Under the pieces are notes generated by a model that searched no databases, was not told the origin of the DNA, and saw only the letters and a program-made list of their open reading frames with translations. The translations under genes were made by a program, and so were the position numbers. 64,000 bases of DNA from CAZAZQ01 sp964489705 (GTDB lineage: Bacteria; Zixibacteria; MSB-5A5; GN15; FEB-12), in the NCBI GenBank assembly GCA_964489705.1, contig CAZAZQ010000003.1, forward strand, positions 1 through 64,000, written 5' to 3'. This document shows, in pieces, positions 26,707 through 35,951 of the stretch (position 1 is the first letter of the stretch; each line of letters opens with the position of its first letter).

Positions 26707-28328
26707 TGGAAAAACGATACGATTTTTTGGTCATCGGCAGCGGTATAGCGGGGTTGTTCTATGCGCTTGAAGTGACGGCGAAAGACCCGAAAGTAAAAGT
26801 GGCGATTGTAACGAAGAAGGCGGTGGAAGACTCCAGCACCAACCGAGCTCAAGGGGGTATCGCCGCAGTCCTGAGCAAGACCGATTCCATCGAAGCGCAC
26901 GTGAACGACACCTTGAAAGCGGGTGCCGGGCTGTGCCACCGGGATGTGGTGGAAAAAGTCGTGGAAGCAGGTCCCCAGGTCGTTCAGGAGCTCATTGCTT
27001 ATGGCGTCAAATTCACGCAAAAGAACGGGAAATTCGATCTCGGGAGAGAAGGCGGACACTCCACCAACCGGGTAATTCATGCCGCTGACCTTACCGGGCA
27101 GGAAATCGAACGAGCCTTGTTAGCCGCCTGTCGGCAGAAAGCCGACCAGATTGACATCTACCCCAACCATATCGTCCTCGATTTGATAACATATTCTCTC
27201 GGCGGGAAAGAAGTATGCGCTGGTGCCTTTGTTTTTTCCGAGCAGGGGAGGACGTTCGACGCTATGTATGCGCCGGTCACGATGCTGGCGACCGGCGGAT
27301 TAGGGCAAGTCTATTACCACACCACCAACCCGAAAATCGCCACCGGCGACGGCGTGGCGATTGCCTACCGCGCCGGGGTTTCCGTCGCCAACTTGGAGTT
27401 TATCCAGTTCCATCCCACTACCCTTTACAATCCGGGGCGATGGCCCTTTCTGATTTCCGAAGCGGTGCGCGGCGAAGGCGGCATCCTCAAGACCGTTGAC
27501 GGCAAGCGCTTCATGGAACACGCCCATCCCATGAAAGAACTGGCGCCGCGGGATATCGTTGCCCGAGAAATCGACAAAGTACTTAAAGAAACCGGCGAGG
27601 AATATGTCCTGCTCGATATCAGCCACCGAGATAGCGAATTTATCAAAAAACGTTTTCCCAATATCTACCAAGAATGCTTGCGGCGCGGCTTTGACATTAC
27701 CAAGCGTTCCATTCCCGTCGTCCCTTCCGCTCACTATTCCTGCGGGGGCGTGATGGCGTCCGTGGAAGGGGAAACCGAGCTGACCGGCTTGTTCGTCGCC
27801 GGGGAGGTCGCCATGACCGGTATGCACGGCGCCAATCGCCTTGCTTCCAACTCCCTGCTGGAAGCCATCGTCATGGCGAAGTATGCCGCTGTGAAATCGT
27901 ACGACTACTTCAAACACTCGGATTTTCCCCAGGTTCTGCCGATTGACCGGTCGCTGCACTCTTCGCTGAAATCCCCGCGGGAGAAGGTGCTCATAGCGCA
28001 CGACCGGCGTCAGTTGCAGCGGATAATGTCCGACTTTGTCGGGATTGTCCGAAGTGAAGACCGGCTGAATCTGGCGTTGCAAAAAGTGCACCGACTCAAA
28101 GAAGCCGTCGAAGAATACTACTTAGCTATGCCCGCCACCTACGGCGTAGTGGAACTGAGGAACATGGCAACCGTCGCCGAGCTGATGATCCGTTCCGCGC
28201 TTATGCGGAAGGAATCGCGCGGCTTGCACTATGTCATTGACTATCCCGAAACGAACGACGAGTATAAAAAAGACACTATCATAGCTGGCAAGTTACGCAC
28301 GAGGTCACAGCATGAATCCTCCGCATAA
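26706..28328 (+). CDS. nadB: L-aspartate oxidase
   Basis: A 540-residue FAD enzyme that converts L-aspartate to iminoaspartate, the first step of NAD synthesis. The FAD-binding motif FLVIGSGIAGLFYALEV is at the N-terminus; substrate-binding motifs SSTNRAQGGIAAVLSKTDS and FIQFHPTTLY are present, as is PVVPSAHYSCGGVMA, the region that distinguishes the fumarate reductase/NadB superfamily. NadA and NadC are not in the window. It is embedded in the lipid A operon through a one-base overlap with lpxK, and it overlaps guaA by 17 bases. Confidence 0.94.
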   Translation: MEKRYDFLVIGSGIAGLFYALEVTAKDPKVKVAIVTKKAVEDSSTNRAQGGIAAVLSKTDSIEAHVNDTLKAGAGLCHRDVVEKVVEAGPQVVQELIAYGVKFTQKNGKFDLGREGGHSTNRVIHAADLTGQEIERALLAACRQKADQIDIYPNHIVLDLITYSLGGKEVCAGAFVFSEQGRTFDAMYAPVTMLATGGLGQVYYHTTNPKIATGDGVAIAYRAGVSVANLEFIQFHPTTLYNPGRWPFLISEAVRGEGGILKTVDGKRFMEHAHPMKELAPRDIVAREIDKVLKETGEEYVLLDISHRDSEFIKKRFPNIYQECLRRGFDITKRSIPVVPSAHYSCGGVMASVEGETELTGLFVAGEVAMTGMHGANRLASNSLLEAIVMAKYAAVKSYDYFKHSDFPQVLPIDRSLHSSLKSPREKVLIAHDRRQLQRIMSDFVGIVRSEDRLNLALQKVHRLKEAVEEYYLAMPATYGVVELRNMATVAELMIRSALMRKESRGLHYVIDYPETNDEYKKDTIIAGKLRTRSQHESSA

Positions 28329-29865
28329 TCCCTCTCAAGAGATGATTGTCATTCTCGATTTCGGTTCCCAGTATACCCAGTTGATTGCCCGACGGGTTCG
28401 GGAAGCGCAGGTGTACTGTGAAATCGTTCCTTTCAATGCCGACTTGAGTCAGTTTGCCGACAAAAACGTCAAAGGGTACATCCTCTCCGGCGGTCCTTCT
28501 TCGCTTTCGGATGCCGAAGCTCCCCGGATGGAACCGTCCTTTTTCGATTGCGGTGTCCCTATGCTTGGGATCTGTTACGGCATGCAGCTCATTGCCGAAC
28601 ATTTCAAGGGGCAACTGGTTCCTTCCGCCAGCCGGGAGTACGGGCGGGCAATTTTCCGCGTCGCCGACGAGCAGGGATTGTTCAAGGGTGTCCCGCGGGA
28701 AAGTCGGGTCTGGATGTCCCACGGTGATTCCATTATGAAAATGCCGGCGGGGTTCCACCTGATAGGTTCCACCGATTCCTTAGAAGTCGCCGCCATTGCC
28801 GACCCGCAGCGGCGTATTTACGGTGTGCAGTTTCATCCGGAGGTGCACCACACCGAAGCGGGGAGCGCGATTCTGCGGAACTTTCTCTTTGAAATCTGCG
28901 GTTGCGCAGGCGATTGGACTACGGAAACGTTCATTGAAAGCGCCGTCAAAGAAATTCGCAATACGGTCGGTAGTGGCAAAGTCATCCTCGGTATCTCCGG
29001 CGGCGTCGACTCCACCGTCGCCGCCATGCTTTTGCACCGTGCCATCGGCAACAATCTCCACGCCCTTTTCGTCAACAACGGCTTGCTGCGAAAAAACGAA
29101 TACGAAGACGTCATCGCCATGCTCGAGACGTTGAACATCAATCTTCACCCCGTCGATGCCTCGGAGCTTTTCCTGACGCGCTTAGCGGGGGTGACCGATC
29201 CGGAGCAAAAGAGAAAAATTATCGGCGCCACGTTTATCGACGTTTTTGAAGAGCACGCCAAGAAAATCGGTGATATAGAATTTCTCGCTCAAGGGACCTT
29301 GTATCCTGACGTTATTGAATCCACTTCTTTCAAGGGACCGTCGGCAACCATCAAATCCCATCACAACGTCGGCGGTCTGAAGGAACGCATGAAACTCAAG
29401 CTGGTCGAGCCGCTGCGGGAGTTGTTCAAAGATGAAGTGCGGGCGTTGGGTCGTTCTCTGGGCTTACCGGAACAATTTATCCGGCGACACCCTTTCCCCG
29501 GTCCCGGTTTGGCGGTACGAATCCTGGGCGAGGTGACGAAAGAGCGCTGCGACCTGTTGCGCGAGGTTGATGCCATTTTCATAGACGAGTTGCTCAAAAA
29601 GGGCATCTACGACTCTATCTGGCAAGCCTTCACGGTCCTCTTGCCCATCAAAGCCGTCGGCGTCATGGGGGACGAGCGGACGTATGAGCATGTTGTCTCC
29701 CTGCGCGCCGTGACTTCCGTCGACGGGATGACGGCGGATTGGGCGCGGATAGATTATGATATTCTGGCTGAGGTTGCGGACAAAATCATCCGCACCGTCA
29801 AAGGTATCAACCGTGTCGTATACGATATCTCTTCCAAGCCGCCTGCAACCATCGAATGGGAATGA
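28312..29865 (+). CDS. guaA: GMP synthase (glutamine-hydrolysing)
   Basis: The 517-residue product has a class I glutamine amidotransferase domain (catalytic Cys88 in MLGICYGMQ, and HPEVHHTEAG for the His/Glu of the triad), an ATP-pyrophosphatase domain with the P-loop LGISGGVDSTVAAM, and a C-terminal dimerisation domain ending in ISSKPPATIEWE. It amidates XMP to GMP. Length is normal. It is the last gene of the long lipid A/nadB unit; no hairpin terminator is obvious, but a half copy of the palindromic element follows 83 bases later. Confidence 0.97.
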   Translation: MNPPHNPSQEMIVILDFGSQYTQLIARRVREAQVYCEIVPFNADLSQFADKNVKGYILSGGPSSLSDAEAPRMEPSFFDCGVPMLGICYGMQLIAEHFKGQLVPSASREYGRAIFRVADEQGLFKGVPRESRVWMSHGDSIMKMPAGFHLIGSTDSLEVAAIADPQRRIYGVQFHPEVHHTEAGSAILRNFLFEICGCAGDWTTETFIESAVKEIRNTVGSGKVILGISGGVDSTVAAMLLHRAIGNNLHALFVNNGLLRKNEYEDVIAMLETLNINLHPVDASELFLTRLAGVTDPEQKRKIIGATFIDVFEEHAKKIGDIEFLAQGTLYPDVIESTSFKGPSATIKSHHNVGGLKERMKLKLVEPLRELFKDEVRALGRSLGLPEQFIRRHPFPGPGLAVRILGEVTKERCDLLREVDAIFIDELLKKGIYDSIWQAFTVLLPIKAVGVMGDERTYEHVVSLRAVTSVDGMTADWARIDYDILAEVADKIIRTVKGINRVVYDISSKPPATIEWE

Positions 29866-29948
29866 CGGCGTTGCCCTCACCGAAGTTTGTCCAGTGAAAC
29901 AAATCTTAGTTAGGGAAGATCCGGAACGGATTTGCCTCTTCTACATTT

Positions 29949-29976
29949 TGGCAGGTCTCTTCGAGACCTTCCCTAC
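29949..29976. repeat. Half copy of the dispersed palindromic element
   Basis: GGCAGGTCTCTTCGAGACC followed by TTCCCTAC is the reverse complement of the first hairpin plus outer end of the element seen at 645 and 56160. The second hairpin is missing. It lies downstream of guaA and may double as a transcription end. Confidence 0.65.
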
Positions 29977-30014
29977 TTTGACTGACAGCGGCGCCGGGCG
30001 GTGGATTCAAATTG

Positions 30015-30042
30015 TTGACCTGAGGGGGCTTTTTCGTATAAT
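30015..30042 (+). promoter_or_regulatory. Promoter of xerC-hslVU, possibly leaderless
   Basis: TTGACC at 30015-30020 and TATAAT at 30037-30042, spacer 16. The -10 box ends only 6 bases before the xerC ATG, and no ribosome-binding site is visible, so the message may begin at or next to the start codon. Confidence 0.65.
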
Positions 30043-30048
30043 TGACAT

Positions 30049-30966
30049 ATGCTCCAAGAGAAGCTCACAGAATACCTTGCCGCCCTGAAAGGTCAGGGAC
30101 GCCACGCGGCTAATACTATCGAAAGCTACCGGCGGGATTTGACACCGTGGGTGCAGTTCCTTGAGGGTAAGTATGCCGAGCTGCCCACCCTCAGCCGCAA
30201 TGACCCGCTTCTCCTTCGGTTGTACCTTCGTATGCGCCTCGAGGCGGGCGTTTCCAATCGCTCCCTTGCCCGCTTCCTTTCCGCCCTTGCCGGTTTTCAA
30301 CGCTTCCTCGCAAAAGACAAATCCCTCCGGCAATACCTTTTCAAGCTCCCCAAAATGAAATTCGCCCGCAAGATGCCGCAATTCATCACCCAGCGGGAAG
30401 CCCGCGCCCTTTTTGACGCTCCGACGCAGACTCGCTCGCACGAGCCGTACCTGGCGTGGCGTGACTACCTGATGATGGCGCTGTTGTACGCCACCGGAAT
30501 GCGGCGCGAAGAACTGGCGAATATCCGCCTGACCGACATCGACTGGGAGAAGGGGTTGATTTCCGTTACGGGAAAGGGGAACAAGGTCAGGTTGGTGCCG
30601 GTCGGCGACACGACGATGGCGGAGCTCAAGCATTACCTTGAACTCCGCAAGGACTTCGCCGCCCAGAAAGGAACCTCGTCGGAATCGGCGCTGTTTCTTA
30701 ACAGATACGGTAAGGCACTCACGGTACGGACAATCGACCGGCGGGTGAAGAAGTTCGGAAAAGCCGGGGGCGTTGAACTCACTCCGCACGCCCTGCGGCA
30801 TTCCTTCGCCACCCACCTGCTGGAGAACGGAGCAGATTTGATGCTGATAAAAGAAATTTTAGGCCATGCTTCCCTTTCCACGACCCAGAAATACACCCAC
30901 GTGACGGCGGAAGCGATGAAAAAAGCCTATCTCACCGCTCACCCGCGCTCGGGAACAAAAAAATAA
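30049..30966 (+). CDS. xerC: Tyrosine recombinase XerC/XerD
   Basis: The 305-residue product has a SAM-like N-terminal DNA-binding domain and a catalytic domain with all the key residues: Arg152 (TGMRREEL), Lys176 (TGKGNK), His247 and Arg250 (HALRHSFATHLLE), His273 (LGHASLSTTQ) and the nucleophile Tyr282 (KYTHV). It resolves chromosome dimers at dif. The xerC-hslV-hslU order is the same as codV-clpQ-clpY of Bacillus, which favours the housekeeping XerC over an integrase. Only one Xer gene is present here; the dif site is not in view. Confidence 0.93.
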   Translation: MLQEKLTEYLAALKGQGRHAANTIESYRRDLTPWVQFLEGKYAELPTLSRNDPLLLRLYLRMRLEAGVSNRSLARFLSALAGFQRFLAKDKSLRQYLFKLPKMKFARKMPQFITQREARALFDAPTQTRSHEPYLAWRDYLMMALLYATGMRREELANIRLTDIDWEKGLISVTGKGNKVRLVPVGDTTMAELKHYLELRKDFAAQKGTSSESALFLNRYGKALTVRTIDRRVKKFGKAGGVELTPHALRHSFATHLLENGADLMLIKEILGHASLSTTQKYTHVTAEAMKKAYLTAHPRSGTKK

Positions 30967-30981
30967 CTCAGGAGGCATTCG

Positions 30982-31521
30982 ATGAATCGTACCCGCTCGA
31001 CGACCATTTTGGGCATTATCCATAAAGGCAGAGCCGCCATGGCTGGCGACGGTCAAATCACCCTCGACGATACCGTCTTGAAAGCCCACTCGACCAAAAT
31101 CCGGGTTATGTTCGAGGGGAAAATTTTAGCCGGTTTCGCCGGAACGGCGGCTGATGCCCTGGCGCTCTACGAGCTCCTCGAGAAAAAAATCGACGAACAC
31201 GGCGGAAATCTCCCCCGTGCCGCGGTGGAGCTTGCCAAAGAATGGCGCACCGACAAGACCTTGCAAAAACTGGAAGCGGTTATTGCGGTTACGGACAAAG
31301 AGCATATATTCCTGCTCAGCGGTAACGGGGACGTTATCGAACCCGACGACGGGATTATCGCCATCGGGTCGGGCGGTTCGTATGCCTTAGCCGCCGCCCG
31401 GGCGCTGATTTACGCCAACCCCCGTTTGTCCGCGGAGAAGATCGCTCAAAAAGCATTGGAAATTGCGGCTGACATTTGTGTATACACGAATAACCATATT
31501 ACGGTGGAAACCTTGAAATGA
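30982..31521 (+). CDS. hslV: HslV, ATP-dependent protease peptidase subunit
   Basis: The 179-residue proteasome-like subunit forms the double hexamer capped by HslU. The catalytic threonine in this family is N-terminal; here it would be Thr7 in TTILGIIHKGRAAMAGDGQI, preceded by a six-residue MNRTRS propeptide, longer than the single Met of E. coli. The central LSGNGDVIEPDDGIIAIGSG matches the family. AGGAGG lies 9 bases before the ATG. It overlaps hslU by 4 bases. Confidence 0.95.
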   Translation: MNRTRSTTILGIIHKGRAAMAGDGQITLDDTVLKAHSTKIRVMFEGKILAGFAGTAADALALYELLEKKIDEHGGNLPRAAVELAKEWRTDKTLQKLEAVIAVTDKEHIFLLSGNGDVIEPDDGIIAIGSGGSYALAAARALIYANPRLSAEKIAQKALEIAADICVYTNNHITVETLK

Positions 31522-32867
31522 AAAACAACTACCCCACTCCGAAAGAAATCGTCGAACATCTGGACAAGTATATCATCGGACAAGCAAACGCCAAGCGCTC
31601 CGTCGCCATTGCCCTGCGCAACCGGTGGCGTCGGCAACACGCTCCGGAAGAACTGCGCAAGGAAATCATGCCGAACAACATCATCATGATAGGTCCCACC
31701 GGCGTGGGCAAAACCGAAATCGCCCGTCGGCTTGCCGATCTTGCCGGAGCGCCGTTCATCAAAGTGGAAGCCTCGAAATTCACCGAAGTCGGCTACGTGG
31801 GACGCGATGTGGAATCGATGGCAAGGGATTTGGTCGATATTGCCGTCAATATGGTCAAGATGGAGAAATCCCAATCTCTCCAGGAACAAGCGGAGAAAAA
31901 CACTACCGAACGGCTGCTTGACTTATTGCTGGCGCCAGTGCCTTCTCGGGAGACGGACGAGTTTGGCGAAGAACAGCTAAGGGATTCGCTCGTGCGCACC
32001 CGTGAGAAGCTCCGGAAAAAGCTCATTGCCGGGGAATTGGACGACCGGGAAGTGGAAATCGAAGCCCCCCAGAGTCAGTTTCCGGTGGTGGAGATTTTTT
32101 CGCCGATGGGAATGGAAGAACTGGGGGTAAACTTTCAGGAAATGTTTTCCGGACTTCTCCCCAAGAAAACCCGCCGTCGCAAAATGACCGTCAAAGAGGC
32201 GCGCAAGTTCCTCACCAACGAGGAATTAAACAAGCTGGTCAATATGGACGATGTTATCGCCGAAGCGTTGGAGCGGGTGCAGGAATCCGGCATCATTTTC
32301 ATCGACGAGATAGATAAAATCGTCGGCAGCGATGCCAAAACCGGTCCTGATGTCAGCCGCGAAGGCGTCCAGCGGGATATTCTCCCCATCGTCGAAGGCT
32401 GCGGCGTAATGACGAAATACGGGATGATACAAACCGACCATATCCTCTTTATCGCCGCCGGGGCGTTTCATACGTCCAAGCCGTCCGATTTGGTGCCGGA
32501 ACTGCAAGGGCGCTTCCCCATCCGGGTGGAGCTTGATTCTCTCACGGCGGAAGATTTTGAGCGTATTCTGACCGAACCGAAGTCCGCCTTGGTCAAGCAA
32601 TACAAAGCATTGCTGAAAACCGAAGGTGTGGATTTGGAGTTTGCTCCCGGCGCCATCAAGAAAATCGCCAGCTACGCCGAGCGGGTCAATAACGAATCGG
32701 AAAACATCGGCGCTCGGCGCCTCCACACGATTCTGACGACCCTTTTGGAGGATATTTTGTTCGAACCGCCGGCAAAAAAGAAGAAAATAACCATCACCGC
32801 CCGAATGGTGGACAAGCGGTTGTCCTCTATCGTCGAAGATGAAGATTTGAGCCGCTACATTCTGTAG
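31518..32867 (+). CDS. hslU: HslU, AAA+ ATPase of the HslUV protease
   Basis: The 449-residue ClpX-type unfoldase has Walker A GPTGVGKTE (59-67), Walker B GIIFIDEIDKIV, an intermediate I domain between them, and the C-terminal ISGSTL-like tail, here LSRYIL, that docks into HslV. It unfolds substrates and feeds them to HslV. The ATGA overlap with hslV matches the equal need for both subunits. Confidence 0.96.
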   Translation: MKNNYPTPKEIVEHLDKYIIGQANAKRSVAIALRNRWRRQHAPEELRKEIMPNNIIMIGPTGVGKTEIARRLADLAGAPFIKVEASKFTEVGYVGRDVESMARDLVDIAVNMVKMEKSQSLQEQAEKNTTERLLDLLLAPVPSRETDEFGEEQLRDSLVRTREKLRKKLIAGELDDREVEIEAPQSQFPVVEIFSPMGMEELGVNFQEMFSGLLPKKTRRRKMTVKEARKFLTNEELNKLVNMDDVIAEALERVQESGIIFIDEIDKIVGSDAKTGPDVSREGVQRDILPIVEGCGVMTKYGMIQTDHILFIAAGAFHTSKPSDLVPELQGRFPIRVELDSLTAEDFERILTEPKSALVKQYKALLKTEGVDLEFAPGAIKKIASYAERVNNESENIGARRLHTILTTLLEDILFEPPAKKKKITITARMVDKRLSSIVEDEDLSRYIL

Positions 32868-32873
32868 GCAGAG

Positions 32874-33563
32874 CTACACTTCGTAGACTTTGATATCGCC
32901 GATAAAATGGCTCACCACCAGGTAGAGCTTGGCATCGGCGGTTTCATAGGTGGGGGATTGGCTTTCGATGGTATTGCCGAAGCCTTCCTCTTTCTTGTCT
33001 TTCACGAGGATATCACCGAGGAAGCTCGAGCACCGGACAAAATACGGCATATCTTTCGGGATAAAAATCCGAACGTCGCCGATAAAGGTTGAGACAATCA
33101 TCCGGTTCAAGCCGGGGTGCAATTTGCCCCCGGCAAGCAACACTTCGACATCCCCGATTGCCATTGAAATCTCGACATGTTGCAAGGAGAGGTCGGCGCA
33201 GTTGATGTGCAAATCGCCGATGAACTTACTGTATTTGAGCGAGGTCGGTCGACCTTCCGCGTATGTCGCCGATACTCCCGCGTGAGTAAACCCGGAGGAA
33301 GTGGTTGAGGAAGCGTCGGACTCTGAGGTGGTATAGCCGGAATGGAAGGTCGTGCGGTGGTACCATTCTCTCATCTGTTCCTCATGCCTTCTCTTACGGA
33401 GAATCAACCAGATACCGAGAGCGACAAGGGAGAGAGGGATAAGGTTGCGGATAAGATCGTGAAAACTAAAGTAAAACAAGCCGACACTGCGGCCCAGCAA
33501 CACCAGCCCGACTAAAATGAACGTAACTCCGATGATTACCTTGCTGTGGCTTGTTCTATTCAT
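32874..33563 (-). CDS. LiaF-like membrane protein
   Basis: The 229-residue product has two or more N-terminal membrane segments (KVIIGVTFILVGLVLLGRSV; LIPLSLVALGIWLIL), a Ser/Thr-rich linker, and a C-terminal cell-wall-active-antibiotics-response (LiaF C-terminal) beta domain with repeating FIGD turns: KFIGDLHINCADLSL, STFIGDVRIFIP, SFLGDILV, HFIGDIKVYEV. In Firmicutes, LiaF restrains an envelope-stress two-component system; no such system is adjacent here. It is convergent with hslU (6-base gap). Confidence 0.82.
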   Translation of the reverse strand: MNRTSHSKVIIGVTFILVGLVLLGRSVGLFYFSFHDLIRNLIPLSLVALGIWLILRKRRHEEQMREWYHRTTFHSGYTTSESDASSTTSSGFTHAGVSATYAEGRPTSLKYSKFIGDLHINCADLSLQHVEISMAIGDVEVLLAGGKLHPGLNRMIVSTFIGDVRIFIPKDMPYFVRCSSFLGDILVKDKKEEGFGNTIESQSPTYETADAKLYLVVSHFIGDIKVYEV

Positions 33564-33901
33564 ACGTTTTCAAATTCTCCGTTACCTGTACATACGAAAT
33601 ATGCCGACTCAAGTTGCCTTTGGCAACCTTAATACTTTTTCCGGAGCAGTCGATATTTCCGTCCTTCTTCCCTTTTTCGTAGTCGTAGGGAGGAACCTTC
33701 ACCGTAGTTCTCTCTTTCCCTGCCCGAAAAATTTCTTCTCGGATGAACTTTCTCTCGTTTTGTCGGTTATGACAGGTAAGATTAAGATGCTGCCGGAAAG
33801 TGATATGATAGTCAGAAAGAATCGTAGTTAATAATAATACGAAATCGTTTGACAAAGTAGATAGAACCTTTTGAGTCATCACAAAACAAGGAGATAGAGA
33901 T
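33564..33901. other. Divergent intergenic region, AT-rich
   Basis: About 340 bases between the LiaF-like gene and the rubrerythrin-like gene. A minus-strand frame of 108 codons (33556-33882) overlaps the LiaF-like start by 8 bases, but it has no ribosome-binding site and no recognisable fold, so I do not call it. TTGACA at 33849-33854 could be a -35 box for the plus-strand gene, but a matching -10 is poor. Confidence 0.35.
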
Positions 33902-34354
33902 ATGAAATTAGACTCCGCTGAAAAGATATTGGAGTATGCTATCCGAAAAGAAGAGGAGGCGGCGAATTTTTACACCGATTTGGCGAAAAGAGTGGATGTT
34001 CCGTACATGCAAGAAGTTTTCGAAAGTTTCGCCAAGGAAGAGCTCACGCATAAGGAGAAACTCCTCGGTGTCAAAGAAGGCAAACGCCTCATCTCCGCCG
34101 ACAAGAAAATCGCCGACCTGAAAATCGGTGACCACTTGGTGGAAGTGGAAATGAAACCCGACATCGGTTACCAGGACGCCCTCATCATCGCCATGAAGGC
34201 CGAAAAAGCGGCGTTCAAGCTCTATACCGAGCTGGCACAGACCACCGACGATGCCAACCTTCGCGAGCTGTTTCTTTCGCTTGCGCAAGAGGAAGCCAAA
34301 CACAAGCTCCGTTTTGAAGTCGAATACGACGATTATGCCTATGTAGAGAACTAA
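33902..34354 (+). CDS. Rubrerythrin-like ferritin-family diiron protein
   Basis: The 150-residue four-helix protein shows two repeats of the ExxxxxxY and ExxH diiron pattern: KEEEAANFYTDLAKR with EELTHKEKL, and KAEKAAFKLYTELAQ with EEAKHKLRFE. The C-terminal rubredoxin domain of classical rubrerythrin is absent, as in erythrin/YciF-like forms. Such proteins reduce peroxide or handle iron in anaerobes and microaerophiles. GGAGA precedes the ATG. It ends at a strong terminator. Confidence 0.85.
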   Translation: MKLDSAEKILEYAIRKEEEAANFYTDLAKRVDVPYMQEVFESFAKEELTHKEKLLGVKEGKRLISADKKIADLKIGDHLVEVEMKPDIGYQDALIIAMKAEKAAFKLYTELAQTTDDANLRELFLSLAQEEAKHKLRFEVEYDDYAYVEN

Positions 34355-34377
34355 TCTGAGTGCGGAAAGCGATAGTA

Positions 34378-34411
34378 AAAACCCAACGACTGAAAAGTCG
34401 TTGGGTTTTTT
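34378..34411. terminator. Bidirectional Rho-independent terminator
   Basis: Perfect 12-base stem AACCCAACGACT/AGTCGTTGGGTT with a GAAA loop and T-runs on both strands, between the convergent rubrerythrin-like gene and the M32 carboxypeptidase gene. Confidence 0.95.
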
Positions 34412-34436
34412 CTTCTGTCCTATTGCTCCGGAGAAT

Positions 34437-35951
34437 TTAGAAGCCGTAAATCTCCCCGTACTTGGCGTTCATATAGTTGATTAACGGCTTATAATCTAAC
34501 GGCTTTCCGGTCACTTTCTCACAGAGCTTCTTCGCCCGATAGCGTTGCCCTTGGCGATGGATGTTGGTCAGCAGCCACTCCCGCAGGGGGAGAAAGTTCC
34601 CCCGTTCGAATTGACTCTCCAAATCGGGAATGTCTTCCTTCGCCTTGGCGTAGAATTGGGCGGAGTACAAATTCCCCAGCGTGTACGTGGGGAAATACCC
34701 GATTAGCCCCGCCGACCAGTGAACATCCTGTAAGCAGCCGTTGGCATCCTTGTCGACCTTGATGCCGAGGTATTTTTCAAAGCGGCTGTTCCATTCTCCC
34801 GGCACGTCGGCAGGCTTCAAGTCGCCGGTCAACATCGCCCGTTCCAGCTCGAAGCGCAACAGAATATGCAGGTTGTAGGTCGCCTCGTCGGCTTCCACCC
34901 GAATGTAGGAGGGTTTCACATCGTTTATTGCCGCATAGAAATCGTCAAGGCTGACACCGTCGAGTGATTTTCGGAACAAACGCTGAGCTTGCGGGAAGAA
35001 GTATTTCCAAAACGGCTTCGACCGCCCTACCTGGTTTTCCCACATCCGTGACTGCGACTCATGGATACCCAGCGAGACCGACTCCGCCATCGGAGTACCG
35101 AAATACTTTTGCTTGTCCAAGCCCATCTCGTACAAGCCGTGCCCCGCCTCGTGCATGATGCCGAACAAGGCGTCGTTCAGCCGCTCGGGGTTGTAGCGGG
35201 TCAAAATCCGAGTGTCGCCGGGACCGATGCCGATGCAGAAGGGGTGGGTCGTCACGTCGAGCCGACCGGCGTTGAAATCAAATCCCATCGCCGCCGCCAC
35301 CGATTCGCCGAAAACCCGCTGGAGTTCCACGTCATACGCGCGCTCGACGATGGAAACGTCGGGTTTCTTGGGAGCATGGGTGATTTTATCGAGCAACGTC
35401 ACCAACTCATCCCGCAGGTTGGCGAACACTCCCTCGACGTCAGCTACCGTGACACCCGGCTCGTAATCATCGAGCAGGGCATTATACGGTTCGCCTTCGT
35501 AGCCGTAGGCTTCCGCTTTCTGCTTGGTCAAATCCAAAATTTTCTCCAGCCAAGGGAGAAACTTCTTGAAATCAGAATTTTTGCGGGCGTCCGCCCACTC
35601 CTGCTGCGCCAAACTGACGGTCTTGGTGAATTCTTCCACGAATTCTTTGGGTAATTTGGTTGCTTTGTCATACTGGTAACGCAACTCCCGGATATTCGCC
35701 GCCTCCGGTGATTCTTCATCTTTGACCAAATCCGATTCCTCAGCCTGGGAGAGCAACTCGTTTATTTTCGGGGCGGTGAACATCTCATGGGTCATGCGAG
35801 CCAGCAATCCCAACTGCTCCGCCCGGAAGGCGCGCCCTGACGGAGGCATGTACGTTTGCTGGTCCCAGTGAAGGACAGAGCCGGAAGAACCGAGCAAAGC
35901 GATTTCCCGACACTCGCGAACCAGTTCTTCGTATGCTTCTTGTGGGGTCAT
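34437..35951 (-). CDS. M32-family metallocarboxypeptidase (carboxypeptidase Taq type)
   Basis: The 504-residue product has the HExxH zinc motif in GIMHEAGHGLYEMG (His267, Glu268, His271) and the third ligand region GIHESQSRMWEN (Glu298), the hallmark of M32. It removes C-terminal residues from peptides, with broad specificity except proline. There is no signal peptide, so it is cytoplasmic and probably scavenges peptides. Normal length; single-gene unit, divergent from the YbjQ gene. Confidence 0.94.
   Translation of the reverse strand: MTPQEAYEELVRECREIALLGSSGSVLHWDQQTYMPPSGRAFRAEQLGLLARMTHEMFTAPKINELLSQAEESDLVKDEESPEAANIRELRYQYDKATKLPKEFVEEFTKTVSLAQQEWADARKNSDFKKFLPWLEKILDLTKQKAEAYGYEGEPYNALLDDYEPGVTVADVEGVFANLRDELVTLLDKITHAPKKPDVSIVERAYDVELQRVFGESVAAAMGFDFNAGRLDVTTHPFCIGIGPGDTRILTRYNPERLNDALFGIMHEAGHGLYEMGLDKQKYFGTPMAESVSLGIHESQSRMWENQVGRSKPFWKYFFPQAQRLFRKSLDGVSLDDFYAAINDVKPSYIRVEADEATYNLHILLRFELERAMLTGDLKPADVPGEWNSRFEKYLGIKVDKDANGCLQDVHWSAGLIGYFPTYTLGNLYSAQFYAKAKEDIPDLESQFERGNFLPLREWLLTNIHRQGQRYRAKKLCEKVTGKPLDYKPLINYMNAKYGEIYGF

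Noticed and set aside
30049..30966. xerC as a mobile-element integrase
   Set aside because: The conserved xerC-hslV-hslU order and the absence of attachment repeats point to the housekeeping recombinase.
33556..33882. Minus-strand 108-codon ORF overlapping the LiaF-like start by 8 bases
   Set aside because: The overlap hints at coupling, but there is no ribosome-binding site, no domain, and a plus-strand ORF of similar size overlaps it.
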